Below, in pieces: positions 13,901 through 32,110 of a stretch of DNA of 64,000 nucleotides. Position numbers and translations under genes: made by a program. The DNA is from Hippophae tibetana (Eukaryota > Streptophyta > Magnoliopsida > Rosales > Elaeagnaceae). Position 1 is the stretch's first letter; the number at the start of each line of letters is the position of its first letter. Under the pieces are notes generated by a model that did not search any database, was not told where the DNA came from, and saw only the letters and a list, made by a program, of their open reading frames with translations. The stretch is from the NCBI GenBank assembly GCA_037013495.1, contig CM072805.1, forward strand, positions 41,349,169 to 41,413,168, in the 5' to 3' direction.

Positions 13901-16900
13901 GCAATATTAATGGGGAGAAAAAGAGAAAATATACCATTAATAACTAAATAATGCTAAAACAAGGCCATGATATGTACCCGTTGTGTTATGTTTTTTTATT
14001 ATATGGACACGATTTGGGGGGTTTTGTACTCTCGATCTTTCATTCTTTTCAAGTACCTTGTGTGTTCTCTCTCTTTTAAAAGCCTTGTGTAATAAGAACA
14101 TTAGGATCACATGTTTGAACTACCATCTTTTATTAATAAGGGCTTGCATAACTGAGCTTTAAATTTATTAACTGTTTGTCTGACAGCAAACATCGTGTTG
14201 TTACCTCTTAATTACCTGGTCAACTCAAGTAGTGTAGGCTCAAGAAGTCAACTGGCAGACTCTAGTCTCCATGTACTACTTGTTCTTGTTCATTATCGTA
14301 AATGTGTTGTGGGGGACGGGATCATGACAGATGAAAGTGGCAATGGTGCCGCTTCAGATTCCAATTTGAAGCAAACCACATGTTTCTCTGACAACCCTTA
14401 TTGCAAGGCTTTAGAGAATGCTGCAGACATTGAGTGTAAGATTCTAGTTACTCATCTATAAGTTTGTGAATCTATATATGAGGGGTAAAGCATTTCTCTG
14501 CCTGCAGTTGACCGTTTAGATATGGAAGGGAATGCACATAGTGGTCCAGTTTTGAGGTTGCCGTTTGCCTCTCTTTTCGATACTCTTGGAATGTGAGTTT
14601 GGTTATATATTTATTTATTTTTGTTTTATACCATTAGTTGAAATTAGGCTTTATATCATATGTTAAAATATTCAAAGCCATGCTAATTTTTGTTCAGTCT
14701 TCACCATTGTTCATTTTCATATTCATTAGACAGATATGTTACGAACCAGATTTTAATCATATTGCTAGCACAACAATTACTTGCAGTCAACTGCTAATTG
14801 ATTCACTGTTGTATGTATATCATATTTCTCAGTCATTTGTTTTTTAACTTTATTAAGCACCTTTTCGAGGCGGCTGCTTTTTTCAGCGCATCTGCATGCT
14901 TATTTGTACAGGCTGTAATTTGTATTTGAATTGAAAGTATGAGTGACATGAAATGCTAATCGTTACATACTTTTGTTAGTTTGAGCCCTCTTTCTTTTCG
15001 AATTTCATAATAGATTCTACCGATGCAGGTGTTTGGCTGATGAGGCTGCTGTATTGTTGCTTTACTCACTATTGCAAGGCAATTCTGACTTTCTTGAATA
15101 TGTTTTGGTCCGAACTGATCTGGATACATTGGTATAAAACAGAACCTCCAGCTCTTTAACGCAGCCATATTGTTTTTATGGGAGAATTTGTAATTATTTT
15201 CTTTATATTTATGTTTCTTAAGCTCATATTCTTGGATGTGTGCCATTGTGAGATGAATGTTGCTCATTGACAAAATCATGTTTAAATTTAAGTAATCCCA
15301 TCATATTTTCTCTAGATATTTCAGATTATACGTTGCTTAGGTTGAAGTTCATTGTTCCTTTATTTAACGGGAGCACAAACTAATACTTTTGCCTTTACCA
15401 TCACTAAAATTGACAGTTGATGCCCATTTTGGAAGCATTATATAATGCTCAAAAGAGGACTTCAAATCAAATCTACATGTTGCTGATTGTACTCCTTATA
15501 CTCAGCCAAGATTCTTCTTTTAATGCAACAATACACAAATTGGTACATTACCTTTGAGCCATTTGCTTAATTCTATTTAAGGACCTTATTAATGAATCTT
15601 TACTTCAACAGATACTATCTAATGTTTCTTGGTATAAAGAGCGTCTCCTCTATCGGACATCACTTGGTTCTTTGATGGTAATAATTTTGATAAGGACAGT
15701 GCAGTACAACCTATCTAAGCTGCGGGTATGACTTGAATCATCCATTTGGCTTTATTTACATTGATGTTGCTTGGAAATGCTTTATTATTGTAAAATATCA
15801 AACTGCTTGTTGAGCTTGGCATTTAATTCAGTTACGTGACCTTTGAAGTAGATATTCCTGTGTATGCTAATTCTTTTTTCAAGTCTAATTGCTCATTGTT
15901 ATATATATATTATGTCTTCTTTCCAGCACAAATTCACATTGATGGACAAGCAAAGACATATTTTCATCAATTTTGCCACAATTTTGGGTTGAATGGCTTG
16001 ATCTGAAAATTGTGAGACAATATATACGTCCTTTCCCAAAATTGACCTGACCTTGTCTAAAATATTTATTATTTTAAAATCCCAAAGTGTCGAGTAACTT
16101 TTATATGTTTTACATAGATATACTAGCAGGAGGATATTTTTCATACTTAAATGCAAAATAGCGAAAGAAAAAGATAAGGGCCATTTTTTCCCTTGTCTGG
16201 AACATATTGACATCCCATCTATAAGTTTAGGCTGAGGAGATTCCATCTGTGTGTGTGTGTGTGTTTGTTCTGTGAGATCCTGATGTTTTGTGACAGTCAG
16301 AAATGGACAGAGCTTTATATGATGATATGTTGCGAAATTGATCTTGCTCTAACTTTTCAAATTTCTCATGAATTTTTACACACGGAATTATTTACAGGAT
16401 GTTTATCTTCATACTACATGCCTTGCAACTTTGGCAAACATGGCACCACATGTGCACAGATTAAGTGGTTATGCATCACAGAGGCTGGTCAGCCTTTTTG
16501 ACATGCTTTCACGAAAGTATGTTCTTGTGTCTATCCATTTCACTAATATTTCTTCCTAATAATTATCTTTAAATCCATGAACTTTATTAACATGATTTTG
16601 TTATAAGGTATGGCTGGTTTTCTTTCAATGTTGGATGTAGGTACAATAAAATAGTAGAATCACGCAGTAATAGTGGGCATTTAACAAAAGAAAACTCAAT
16701 ACAAGGAAATGGTTTTGCAGATGATACGGTAATTACTTTGGCCCTATGCACATTGCAAATTGCAATATCTAACTTATTTTAATTCTACATGGGTGTGATC
16801 CTCATAAATCTCCTCTTCTATTATGAACCCAAAAAAAAAGTGTAAATTTCCCCTTCTAAGGTATCTGTTTTCTAAATATTGGCAGTCAACAGAGATGCAT

Positions 16901-18089
16901 ATATATACTGACTTCCTGAGACTTGTTCTTGAAATATTAAATGCAATTTTGACTTATGCTCTGCCACGAAATCCAGAGGTATTAAGAGGTTACTCTAACT
17001 TTTATGAGATTATATTATTATCCAATTGCCACAAATGGATCGGTATTTTCACCTATTAACGTTTTCTATGTTGTTACCATATACACAAATCAGGTTGTTT
17101 ATGCAATAATGCACAGAGAGGAAGTTTTTCAGCCTTTCAAGAATCACCCACGTTTCAATGAACTGGTCGAAAACATCTACACTGTATGTTGCAAACCATT
17201 CTAGATGAACTTATGCAATGTGCAATGTGCAATGTGCAATGTGTAAGTATATGTTTTCTATATTATATCATGATGCTTTTGTGACATTTTATGGCTTTGT
17301 AGGTATTGGATTTCTTCAATAGTCGCATGGATGCCCAAAGAATGGATGGTGAATGGTCAGTAGAGAAAGTACTCCAAGTTATAATTGTAAATTGCCGATC
17401 CTGGAGAGGTGAAGGGATAAAGGTATAACAAAATGATACTAAAGTAGCCTAATATGGATTTTCGTTTTCTGAATGATTTTATTTTAATATATTAACAATT
17501 CTTTCCATCAGATGTTCACTCAATTACGCTTCACTTATGAACAAGAGAGTCATCCAGAAGAGTTCTTTATTCCTTATGTGTGGCAGCTAGTTGTGTCTCG
17601 TTGGTACATATTTTTACATCCTACTTCCTAAGCATATTTGGTGTTGAGTGCTTCACCCATTTTTGTAATCATAATGGAATCAAACCCTTTTTTACATAAT
17701 GGTGACTTTGAACATTTTTTTCTCCTCGTGAACCATGCATTATTATTCTCTCCTTATTTTTTGTCAAATTCAACTCATGTTTGTCTCGTGACTTTGTACA
17801 GTTCTTTCAGCTTCAATCCTGAAGCCATAAATTTGTTTACGGTTGATCAATCCATAGAAGTAAGTCTTTTGAATCAATTGCATGAGATAATTCCATTATT
17901 TGCTATTGACCCATAACATGAATTTTCTGTTGCTGCTTTTGATGTCTCTTTCGGCAATGATCCCTTTTGTTTTCTTATCATTTTAATGACTCATTTTTTG
18001 CTCGTTAGCAGAGGCAAAGTGACTTTGTCGTTGTTGCCGACGATCACATCAATGGTGAGTCTGACAATGCTGTCTTCATTGACGTATAG
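10906..18089 (+). CDS. DYM: Dymeclin (DYM) family protein
   Basis: Membrane-associated Golgi protein conserved from plants to animals and linked to secretory traffic. Eighteen exons: 10906-11095, 11930-12169, 13279-13342, 13423-13552, 13638-13782, 14187-14435, 14508-14592, 15029-15131, 15417-15542, 15612-15725, 16398-16516, 16641-16728, 16886-16978, 17094-17183, 17303-17422, 17512-17603, 17802-17859 and 18012-18089. They total 2184 nt (727 aa), close to the Arabidopsis protein (about 730 aa), with GT-AG borders throughout and no stops. The start MGAVPS fits an N-myristoylation signal (Gly2, Ser6), as in human dymeclin. Recognised blocks include [64 protein letters not shown] and [16 protein letters not shown]. 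The last exon can start at 18009 or 18012. Confidence 0.96.
12500..12850 (+). repeat. Imperfect direct duplication in dymeclin intron 2
   Basis: Two successive segments (about 12548-12640 and 12760-12850) share the order AGCT, then AAGTAAAGTTTTGGAC, then TTGAA(T/C)ATGT and ATTCAAATG-like sequence. Unit length is about 210 bp and divergence is considerable. It is non-coding and lies inside the 1.1-kb intron between exons 2 and 3. Confidence 0.5.
17214..17241 (+). repeat. (TGCAATG)4 tandem repeat in dymeclin intron 14
   Basis: Four perfect copies of a 7-bp unit, 31 bp after exon 14. It is a likely length-polymorphic marker, and no function is implied. Confidence 0.9.
18007..18011 (+). promoter_or_regulatory. 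NAGNAG tandem splice acceptor of the last dymeclin exon
   Basis: The sequence TAGCAG allows splicing after either AG. Starting the exon at 18009 or 18012 keeps the frame and adds or omits one glutamine before RQSDFVVV. Such sites often yield both isoforms. Confidence 0.6.
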
Positions 18090-19622
18090 TCGGTGTACGT
18101 CCTGCAATGCTTGCATCTGTTTGCGGTGAATTTGTACATACATATAATAGTAGGAAGTGTAATCCTCTCATTCTTTTATGTTCATATGTTTGAAACACTA
18201 TAGAGACCTTCCTGAAGGATGTATTTTAGTTGTCGAACGTAATAAGAGACTACGCTCATGTGAAATTCTAATAATTTGTTAAAAAAAAATACAAATTTTG
18301 CTCTTGTTTAGCAGCTGTAATAGTTATAATTTATTAATTTCACCTTGTTATGGTCTGGTAGATTAGTTATTCTGGCCTGAACTAAATTGTAATTTGTAAA
18401 GAGAAACTGTGGAATGAGCGATTCGAGTCTCTGGTCTTTCATTTGGAAAAGTTTATCCCACAATGTATCAAACGACATGTCGCAAACTCACAATAAGGTG
18501 AGTACTCAATTTACTCATGCAGGAATAATGAGTACAAGGATCTTTAAAAATAAGGGAGGTAGAGAGCACAAGTTTCTTAGTTTTGGTAGGAAGAGTATTT
18601 TTTGTTAATATTCGTAGTAGTTTTTTTTTTTGTTAATTTTTGTAGCAACTTAATTTTTCTATAAGGATGAATGATTAATTTTTTGTTGATACGGTGGATC
18701 AAAAATAAAATTTCACTATTATATATTAATATTCATGTGTTTTTTTGTAAATAATTTGGAAGAAAAAAATAATCAAAAATATAGATTTTTTATTTTTTTA
18801 AGATTAAAAAATATTTTTAAATAATAATTTATGTCTAATAAAGAAAATATTATTTAAATAATTTCACAATATTAAGGTAATATATAAAACTTTTCATTCT
18901 ATTTCAATTATAAACTAATCATCTAAAAATCAAATCAAACACTACAATAATAATATTATTTTATTTATATTCAATTTTATTATCAATATCAAATGTATTA
19001 CTTTTCCATTGTTCAAAAGAAGTGTTACCTAAGTGCCTATAGAATTGAATTAATCAACAAGAGCACATAACATCATCTCAACTTTTATTGGTCATTAAGA
19101 TAAAAGTAGAATTGATCTAACAAGAACTAGTGTTAAATTAGTGATATGCCATAGTGCTACTTTCTTTCTTTAAAAAAAAAACTAATCTTCTTTTCCTATT
19201 CCTATTAAATAAGTAAAAATTACAGATAGAATTCAAATTTCGATCCAAGATGATTGAAATGAAAAATCATACCACTTGAAATATAAACCATTCCCAAAAA
19301 AATATCATACTGCTACTTTTACTTTAGACCGGTTTGTATTCTAAGACTGACAGTTCTTAACCATCTCTAGAAATTTCACTACGAGAAACGCAGACAAGTT
19401 TGTACAAATTCCAGTATGTTCCTAAAGGTTTTCATATATAATTTCATTTATAATACAACTTCACGATGCTATTGATCTGGAATATTGCAGCTCACGGGTG
19501 CATAATTACTGTTTTTTGGAATTAACGTTACACACACATTCACGCATACGCGCATATATATACTATTCTTTCAAATTATTTGCATGAAGTATATATTTTC
19601 AACAATGCTTTAAGCTAAAAAC
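18090..19622. other. Intergenic region between convergent dymeclin and AKR genes
   Basis: Holds the 3' ends of both genes. It is AT-rich, with no coding sequence recognised. The 64-codon ORF at 18414-18608 has no known motif and no splice context, and I treat it as chance. Confidence 0.55.
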
Positions 19623-24260
<4,638 letters not shown>

Positions 24261-26189
24261 TGACGATTTTGATTTTTCTTCTTTAGATGTATTATGGAAG
24301 AATGAAGATGCTTCTGAGCTCGGCAAACACCGTACTTATGTGCTGTACTGCTGCTCTATTTTTCTGTGTGCCAGTGTCACATCACTTTTTGATATTTTAA
24401 TTGTAAATTTTAAAAATTATGGAAAATACTTTTAACATATTAACTGAAGAAAATATATTAAAGATAAAAAAAATATTTTCCATAATTCTTAAAATTAATA
24501 ATAAATATGATATGAAAAAACAATATTACGTGACACCTATTATATATATATATATATATGGTATTTTAAGGTTTGAGTACTTGAATTTAAATTTTAAAGT
24601 GAATTTTTTTAATACATAATTTTTACAACGTATTTAAAATACAAAGTAAAAAATTAAATCGTTTGTAAATATATATTAAATTTATTAAAGATGATAATTT
24701 TTTTGAGTGAATTATAAATTTATTATTAATATATTATAATATTTTGATCAATTTACTTTTATAAATTGATAATATTAATAAAAAAAAATTAAAAAATTTA
24801 TACATTTTAATCAACTTAATATTCATTTATAAACAATTTAATAATTTCTTATCAATTTTGATCATTTTTATCAATTTTGATCTTTTTTATCAACATCCTA
24901 TTATTACTCTTTAAATGGATGTGAAATATAACTCATATGTTATATTTTAATTTTTATAGACTTCAATATTTAATATATAAAATATAAAATATTTATTAAT
25001 TACATAATATCTATCATCATGTAACAAATCTTTTGTCTTTCTATTTATTTTTGAAGCCTTTCTATTTATTTTTATTTTATTATGATTATTATTTTACTTT
25101 TTAAAATAATATATTTAGATTATTATTTTACTTTTTAAAATAATATATTTAGATTATTAATAATTTATTGTAATTTTTATCATAAATATCTATACCCTAT
25201 ATTATTTGTTTTTAATTATTTATATAAAATAAATTTATAACTTAACGAATATTTATAAAAAAACTAAAAAAAATATAATTAATAATTCTATATTTTAAAT
25301 TCTTAACTATTATTATCAAGAGATTTTATAATCTTAAAAAAAATGAATATAGTTAGTGGAATAGTGTGTGAAAAGTCTTTATTTTAACAAATAATTGAGA
25401 ATTAATAAACTATATTTTGTGAGTGCTTTTAAGTTCATATTGTTACTAAAAGAATTTAAACTACCGATTTGAAAAGGCATCCTTAGACCGTGTTAAACTC
25501 TATTTTTAGGATTTATCTTTTAACATATTCATATTCTCAAAATACATTTTGATCTATTAACATTTTTCTTAAAGAATATTTATTTATAAGGTGACACTTG
25601 ACTTGACTACTTATTTTACTAAGAAACATTAATTTAAAGTTTCAAAATCTCTTCAAATTTTAACTTTTAATTTTCATTTACTTATATTTTGAAACTTTTA
25701 TATTTAATATTGTATGCGCAGATATACTAAATACTATTATATATAAATAGTAATTAAATTTAAATAATTAACACAAATTCAAACTAAGAAACTTACTGTG
25801 CATCTTTAAAAAGTTATAAACTAAAATGTACAATTTTGGAAATTAAGGGACCCTTGAAGCTCTTTTGCCTAACTAAGGCAATGAATGTGCTTTTCGTTGC
25901 AAAGTAACAAAAAAAGTGCTTTTCGTGGAAATAGAGTAATAATTCAGAAGCAAGCAGGACAACTATATCAAATGAAAACACGAGTGCCTAGGTAAGAAAA
26001 CAGAAAAAAGACCGGGTACATTGCCTCCATCAACCCAATTATTATTACAATATTAATACAAAGCAATTGATTCATATAAACACATAATTCGGTTGTACTT
26101 TGTAGCATACCAAGCTCACACTGATTTTTAGTTACATGCTTAGCAATTACTTCTGTGCAGTATTTGCTAAGTTCCACGCATATTAAGAA
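24261..26189. other. AKR upstream region, AT-rich
   Basis: Contains the promoter of the intact AKR gene (which runs to the left) and the downstream flank of the broken AKR copy. No other coding sequence recognised. Includes a TA run near 24541-24560 and the tandem duplication at 25084-25151. Confidence 0.5.
25084..25151. repeat. Exact 34-bp tandem duplication
   Basis: A 34-bp AT-rich unit beginning GATTATTATTTTAC occurs twice without change, at 25084-25117 and 25118-25151, followed by the first bases of a third copy. Perfect identity in otherwise variable DNA suggests a recent event. Confidence 0.85.
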
Positions 26190-26655
26190 GAAAAAAACTT
26201 CATATTCCCGGGCACCTCCAACTTCGCATATCGGCATCGCATCATAAATTTCTTTCAAATCCTCGATTGTAAGCTTTACATCCAAAGATCTAATGTTATC
26301 AACAAGGTTTTTAACTTTAATTAGTTGTCCCTCTGAAACATTCATGTGAAAATCAAAGTTAATTAAAACTGCCATGTCTTCATAATTGAAGCATAGGAGT
26401 CTTATATTTGTAGAAAAATCTAGAACATGATTAAAGCTTAACCAAACAAGTAGAAATCTGTAACTCAACCATCTCTAACATAAAAGCATTAATAAAGAAC
26501 TAAATTACTCATTTGTCTAAAGTCATAAAGAATGTCAGAGTGCCCTTTTCCCCGAATAAACAAAATAAATTAAGAAGGGTATATATACCAGGAACTATTT
26601 CGTAGCCTTGATGAAGCAGTCATGCTAAAACCAGTTAAGGAGTATGATATCACTT

Positions 26656-27370
26656 TATTAGGAGAATTATAATTTAGATACGAACTTAATCAAGTTCTAA
26701 ACAGCGGAATTAAACATATTCTTCTTCTTTGTGTTAATCTTTTAGGAAACAAATAATAGAGCTCAAAATGAAAACATGCACAAAATCAACACAAACAATT
26801 TACGTGGAAAAACCTTCCCGTTGTAGAAAGAAAACAATCACGGCACTCCTCTCCAAAACTTCCACTATCAAGAAACGATTGTACAAAATTTCTCTCTAGG
26901 TAAAACTAGAGGCAAACAATCAACAATATCATCAAGAATATACTTCTTGAAAACTAACAATTATTTCAAGAAAAATGGAGAGATCTAACCCAATTCGTAC
27001 TCACTGTTCACTGCTCAGGATTTCTCGAACCGGTAAGTCAAATCCAAATCTCACCGTACATATTAAATAGTCTTGAGTTTTGAACCTGACTGCAAAATTT
27101 CAGCTTAATCGGACCGTAAACGACCTTCCATCGGAGCACTTGATGAAGGCTTGCTGGAGAAGGAGAAACTGAAAAACTACTCAGTTTTTCTCCTGCAGCT
27201 CCTGCTTTTTCTGCACTCGTTTTTCTCTCTGCGGAATACCCTTTCAACAAACCCTAAATGGGTTTATTAATGAAGCAATATAATGACATAATTCCCCCCT
27301 TCTTACTCCATGGGCTTTTAAGCCACATGGGCTTCACTTGGGTTCCTCCAAATAAGAGGAAAACCCAACA
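26656..27370 (-). repeat. Copia-1 3' LTR
   Basis: 715-bp copy of the LTR at 31397-32110. Its inner end (27370) is preceded, in element direction, by a purine-rich tract AAAAAGGGGAGATT. Its outer end reads TA instead of TG on the + strand. Confidence 0.92.
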
Positions 27371-27388
27371 AATCTCCCCTTTTTCTGA

Positions 27389-30300
27389 TTAAATGGAGGG
27401 ATCCGTCATCCCGGAAATTAAACAACAAACTTCAAGTTTTTCTCTTGACACTGCTTTTGTCAGCATGTCAGATCCATTTTCATCAGTATGGATTTTCTCA
27501 AGTTCAAGCAACTTATTGTTAAGAGTATCCCTTATCCAATGATACCTCACATCAATATGCTTTGATCTTGAGTGAAATGCCGAGTTCTTCGCTAGGTGAA
27601 TAGAACTCTGATTATCGTAGAATAACACATATTTCTACTGCTTGAAACCAAGTTCTCTCAAGAACTGTTTCATCCACAATAATTTCTTACAGGCTTCCGT
27701 TGCTGCAATAAACTCTACCTCTGTGGTAGAAAGTGCAACACACTTTTGCAATCTTGATTGCCAAGAAACTACTCCACCAGAGAAAGTAATTAGATAACCT
27801 GAAGTAGACTTACGAGAATCTTCATCTCCTGCTAAATCTGAATCAGTGTATCCAACTAACACTGGTTTTCCACTTCCAAAGCTAAGTGTTAACTTGGAAG
27901 TACCTCAAAGATATCTCATAATCCACTTTACTGCATCCCAATGCTCTCTTCTTGGATTCGAAAGAAAAAGACTAACAACTCCAACTGCATGAGCTATGTC
28001 TGGCCTCGTACACACCATTGCATACATTAATCTTCCTACTGCTGAGGCATATGGAACATTTTCCATATCTTCCTTTTCTTTATCTATTGAAGGGCCTTGA
28101 CTCGATCTCAACTTAAAGTGATTAGATAAAGGAGAAGAAACCACTTTAGCTTTATCCATATGAAACCTTTCAAGTACCTTGTTGATGTACCGTTCCTGTG
28201 ACATGTACAACTTCTTTCTTTTCTTGTCTCGACAAATTCAAATACCAAGAATTTGTTTTGCTGGCCCCAAGTCTTTCATGGCAAAAGACTTACTTAACTG
28301 CTTCTTCAAATTATCAATTCTTGAAGAATTTCTACCAACAATCAACATGTCATCAACATAGAGCAATAAAATGATAAAGTCATCATCAGAGAATTTCTGC
28401 ACAAAAACACAATGATCAAAAGTAGTCTTCTTGTAACCATGATCCCCCGTAACTGACTCAAACTTCTTATACCATTGTCTAGGTGCTTGCTTCAACCCGT
28501 AGAGCCTTTTCTTTAACCGACATATGTAATCCTCTTTTCCTTTAACCTCAAAACCCTCTGGTTGTTCCATATAAATCTCTTCCTCCAACTCACCATGAAG
28601 AAAGATTGTTTTCACATCCATTTGCTCAATTTGTAAATCCAAGCTTGCTGCTAGATCTAGAACAACACGTATGGAAGACATCTTCACAACAGGAGAGAAA
28701 ATATCATCAAAATCAATACCTTTTCTCTGACTGAATCCCTTGATGACCAGTCTAGCTTTGTATCGTGGTTGTGAATTGTGTTCTTCTTACTTCACCTTGT
28801 AGACCCATTTGTTCTTCAAAGCTTTCTTACCCTTAGGCAACTTTACTAGCTCAAACGTGTGATTGTCAAACAGTGACTGCATCTCATCTTCCATAGCACC
28901 AACCCAGTGCGCTCTGTTTTCATCTTCCATCGCTTCTACATAACATTGAGGTTATCCCTCATATGTCAATAACACATACTCATCTGTATCATTCTGTGTG
29001 GAAGGACGTCGATCTCTGGTAGACCTCCTGGGTGGAATTTTTGGTTCTCGCAACTGATCAATAGTCTGGTGATCTGTTTCAGCTTGCATATCTGCATCAT
29101 CTGAACCATGTTGGTCATCTTGAACATTTTGTTCCATCTGTACTGATAAAGGAACTGGATCTAGGTTAATCAAATCATCGTTATACTGTTGGATTCTTTT
29201 TTCTAACTTCTCAACATCTTGTATAGTTTGATCTTTTATAAACACAACATCACGACTCCTTACCAATTTCTTCTCAACTGGATCATAAAATTTGTAACAA
29301 AATTCATCCATACCTTAACCAACAAAGACACGCTGTCGTGTCTTCACATCGAGCTTAGATCTCTCATCTTTTGGTATATGCACAAATGCCTTGCAACCAA
29401 AATACGAAGATGATCATAAGAAACATCTTTGCCAGTCCAAACTCTGTTTGGTACATCAAACTGAAGAGGAACACATGGTGTGAGATTAAGAACATGTACA
29501 ACTATATTCAAAGCCTCACCCCAGAAAGATCTTGGCAACTGAGCCTACGAAAGAAGGCATCTTACTCTTTCAACCAATGTCCTGTTCATTCTCTCAGCCA
29601 ACCCATTTAATTGAGGAGTCTTGGAGGTGTCTTTTGATATCGAATGCCCAGATGCCTACAGTACTCATCAAAAGGACCTAAATACTCTCCCCCATTATCT
29701 ATTCTGATGCACCGCAATTTCTTCCTAGTTTGTCTCTCAACTAAGGCTTGAAACTATTTAAACACATCTAATACTTGATCCTTGCTCTTCAAAGTGTACA
29801 CTCATAAATTTCTTGAACAATCATCTATGAAGGTCACAAAATAAATGGCATCGCCCAAAGTTTTTGTCTTCATAGGACCACATACATCTGAATGTACCAA
29901 ATCAAGTATGTATTGTTTTCTTGAAGGAGGGGAACTCTTGAAAGAAACTCTATTTTTCTTCCCTGCCAAACAATGAGTACATCTTCTTAAACAAACATCA
30001 TTCATTCCAGAAAGAAGATTCTTTTTAGTTAATACTGCCAAGCCTTTCTCACTTATGTGAGCAAGTCTCTTATGCCACAACTCTGATGTGAGCTCATCTG
30101 TTATAGCATTAATAACACCTTTGAAGAGTCTCGCCTGCAGTATATACAAACTGGAATGCTTGTTCCCATGAGCAACAACCATAACACCTTTAGTAAGTTT
30201 CCATTGACCTTTACTAAAGGTATTGCAATATCCTTCATCATCAAGTTTACCTGTAGAGATCAAGTTCAAACGAATTTCAGGAATATGTTTTACCCCTCTA

Positions 30301-31346
30301 AGAAGTAACCTCGTGCCATTATTCATCTCCAAACACACATCTCCAATACCAATGACGTTAACCAAACCATCATTACCCAACTTCACTGTCCTAAAGTCAC
30401 CTACTGTATAAGATGTAAAGAAGTCCTCTCGAGACGTAGCATGAATGGAGGCTCCACTATCAATAACCCAACTGATCTCATGACATGCAACATTGACAAC
30501 ATCTTCGTTATAAACAACGAGAAAGTCTTCTGAACTAGTGGTGGCAACTCGATCATTTTTCTTGCCAACATCACCCTTTTGTTCTTTGTCTTTCTTCTTG
30601 TTATCCCACTTCAACTGTCTACAATATTTCTTGATGTGCCCTTTCATGCCACAATGATGACACTCAACATTAGAAAACATGTTGGACTGGCTTTTTCCTT
30701 TTTCTTTGCTCTTGAAACCTCTGCTTTTACTCCTCCCTCTTCTTTGTATAACCAAAATCTCTGACTGTTGAGAAGACCCATGTGATTTTCTTCTCATTAC
30801 TTCATTCAAAACACTGCTCTTAGCCAGATCCATATTGATTACACCATTTGGAGCTGAGTTACTTAATGACATTCTAAATGTTTCCCAAGAGTCCGGCAAC
30901 GTACCCAATAAACACAACCCTTGAATCTCATCATCAAACTTGATACCTATTCCAGTTAACTGATTGATTATTCCTTGGAACGTATTCAAGTTATTTGTCA
31001 ACGGAGTTCCATCTTGGTACCTTAAAGCCATCAACTACTTTATAAGAAACATTTTATTATTTCATGTTTTTCGAGCATACAACTCTTCAAGTTTATTCCA
31101 TAGTGAATGTGCATGTATTTCTCCACTAATATGATTCAAAACATTATCATATACCCACTACCTTATATACCCACAGACTTGTCGATGTAACAAAGTCCAT
31201 TCTTCTTCAGATAACTTTTCTGGCTTCTCAGAGGCAAACACCGGTAAATGAAACTGTTTGACATAAAGAAGATCTTCCATTTTTTCTTTCCAAATGTGAT
31301 AATTAGAACCATTCAAAGTAATCATTCTACTCAAATTTGCTTCCAT
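27389..31346 (-). pseudogene. Copia-1 gag-pol remnant
   Basis: Copia order gag, protease, integrase, RT, RNase H. Gag begins at 31346 ([19 protein letters not shown]). A CCHC zinc knuckle (CHHCGMKGHIKKYC) is at about 30660-30620. The protease active site DSGAS is near 30455, and the integrase zinc-binding region (LWHKRLAHIS, CTHCLAGK) at about 30080-29960. RT carries YVDDM near 28350, and RNase H lies at about 27860-27500. The longest open stretch is 410 codons (31034-29802). Stops at about 31159 and 31032 and several frameshifts further down show it is inactive. The RT motif LKKRLYGLKQAPRQWYKKF suggests a Tork-like lineage, but this is tentative. Confidence 0.88.
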
Positions 31347-31381
31347 TATTCAACATAAGAAATTCCACAATAATAACCACA

Positions 31382-31393
31382 GCTTTGATACCA
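31382..31393 (-). promoter_or_regulatory. Copia-1 primer-binding site (tRNA-iMet type)
   Basis: On the minus strand TGGTATCAAAGC begins three bases (AAG) after the 5' LTR. It matches the 3' end complement of initiator Met tRNA except at one base (TGGTATCAGAGC). Confidence 0.85.
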
Positions 31394-31396
31394 CTT

Positions 31397-32110
31397 TGTT
31401 AGGAGAATCACAATTTCAATACGAACTTAATCAAGTTCTAAACACAGAATTAAACATATTCTCCTTATTTGTGTTAATCTTTTAGGAAACAAATAATAGA
31501 GCTTAAAATGAAAACATGCACAAAATCAACACAAACAATTTACGTGAAAAAACCTTCCCGGTGTAGGAAGGAAACAACCACGACACTCCTCTCCAAAACT
31601 TCCACTATCAAGAAAAAATTGTACAACAGTTCTCTCTAGGTAAAACTAGAGGCAAACAATCAACAATATAATCAAGAATATATTTCTTGAAAACTAACAA
31701 TTATTTCACGAAAAATGGAGAGATCTAACCCAATTCGTACTCACTGTTCACTGCTCAGGATTTCTCGAACCGGTGAGTCAAATCCAAATCCCACCGTACA
31801 TATTAAATAGTCTTGATTTTTGAACCTGACTGCAAAATTTCAGCTTAATCGGACCGTAAACGACCTTCCATCGGAGCACTTGATGAAGGCTTACTGGAGA
31901 AGGAGAAACTGAAAAACTACTCAGTTTTTCTCCTGCAGCTCCTGCTTTTTCTGCACTCGTTTTTCTCTCTGCGGAATACCCTTTTAACAAATCCTAAATG
32001 GGTTTATTAATGAAGCAATGTAATGACATAATTTCCCCCTTCTTACTCCATGGGCTTTTAAGCCACATGGGCTTCACTTGGGTTCCTCCAAATAAGAGGA
32101 AACCCCAACA
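31397..32110 (-). repeat. Copia-1 5' LTR
   Basis: 714-bp LTR with TGTTAGGAGAAT on the + strand at one end and CCCAACA at the other. Paired with 26656-27370. Confidence 0.93.

Larger units (their letters stand above)
26645..32110 (-). mobile_element. Ty1/copia LTR retrotransposon copia-1, degenerate
   Basis: Full-length element read on the minus strand: 5' LTR 32110-31397, tRNA-iMet primer site 31393-31382, gag-pol, purine tract next to 27371, 3' LTR 27370-26656. The LTRs (714 and 715 bp, TG...CA type) look about 95% identical by eye. The 5-bp flanks, GAATA (32111-32115) and GAGTA (26640-26644), read on +, match at 4 of 5 positions. Between the 3' LTR end and the flank are 11 extra bases (26645-26655) resembling the spacer plus primer site. 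The element sits inside exon 6 of the AKR pseudogene. In-frame stops and frameshifts break gag-pol. Confidence 0.92.

Noticed and set aside
18414..18608. 64-codon + strand ORF downstream of dymeclin.
   Set aside because: No recognisable motif, no splice or promoter context, within expected chance length.
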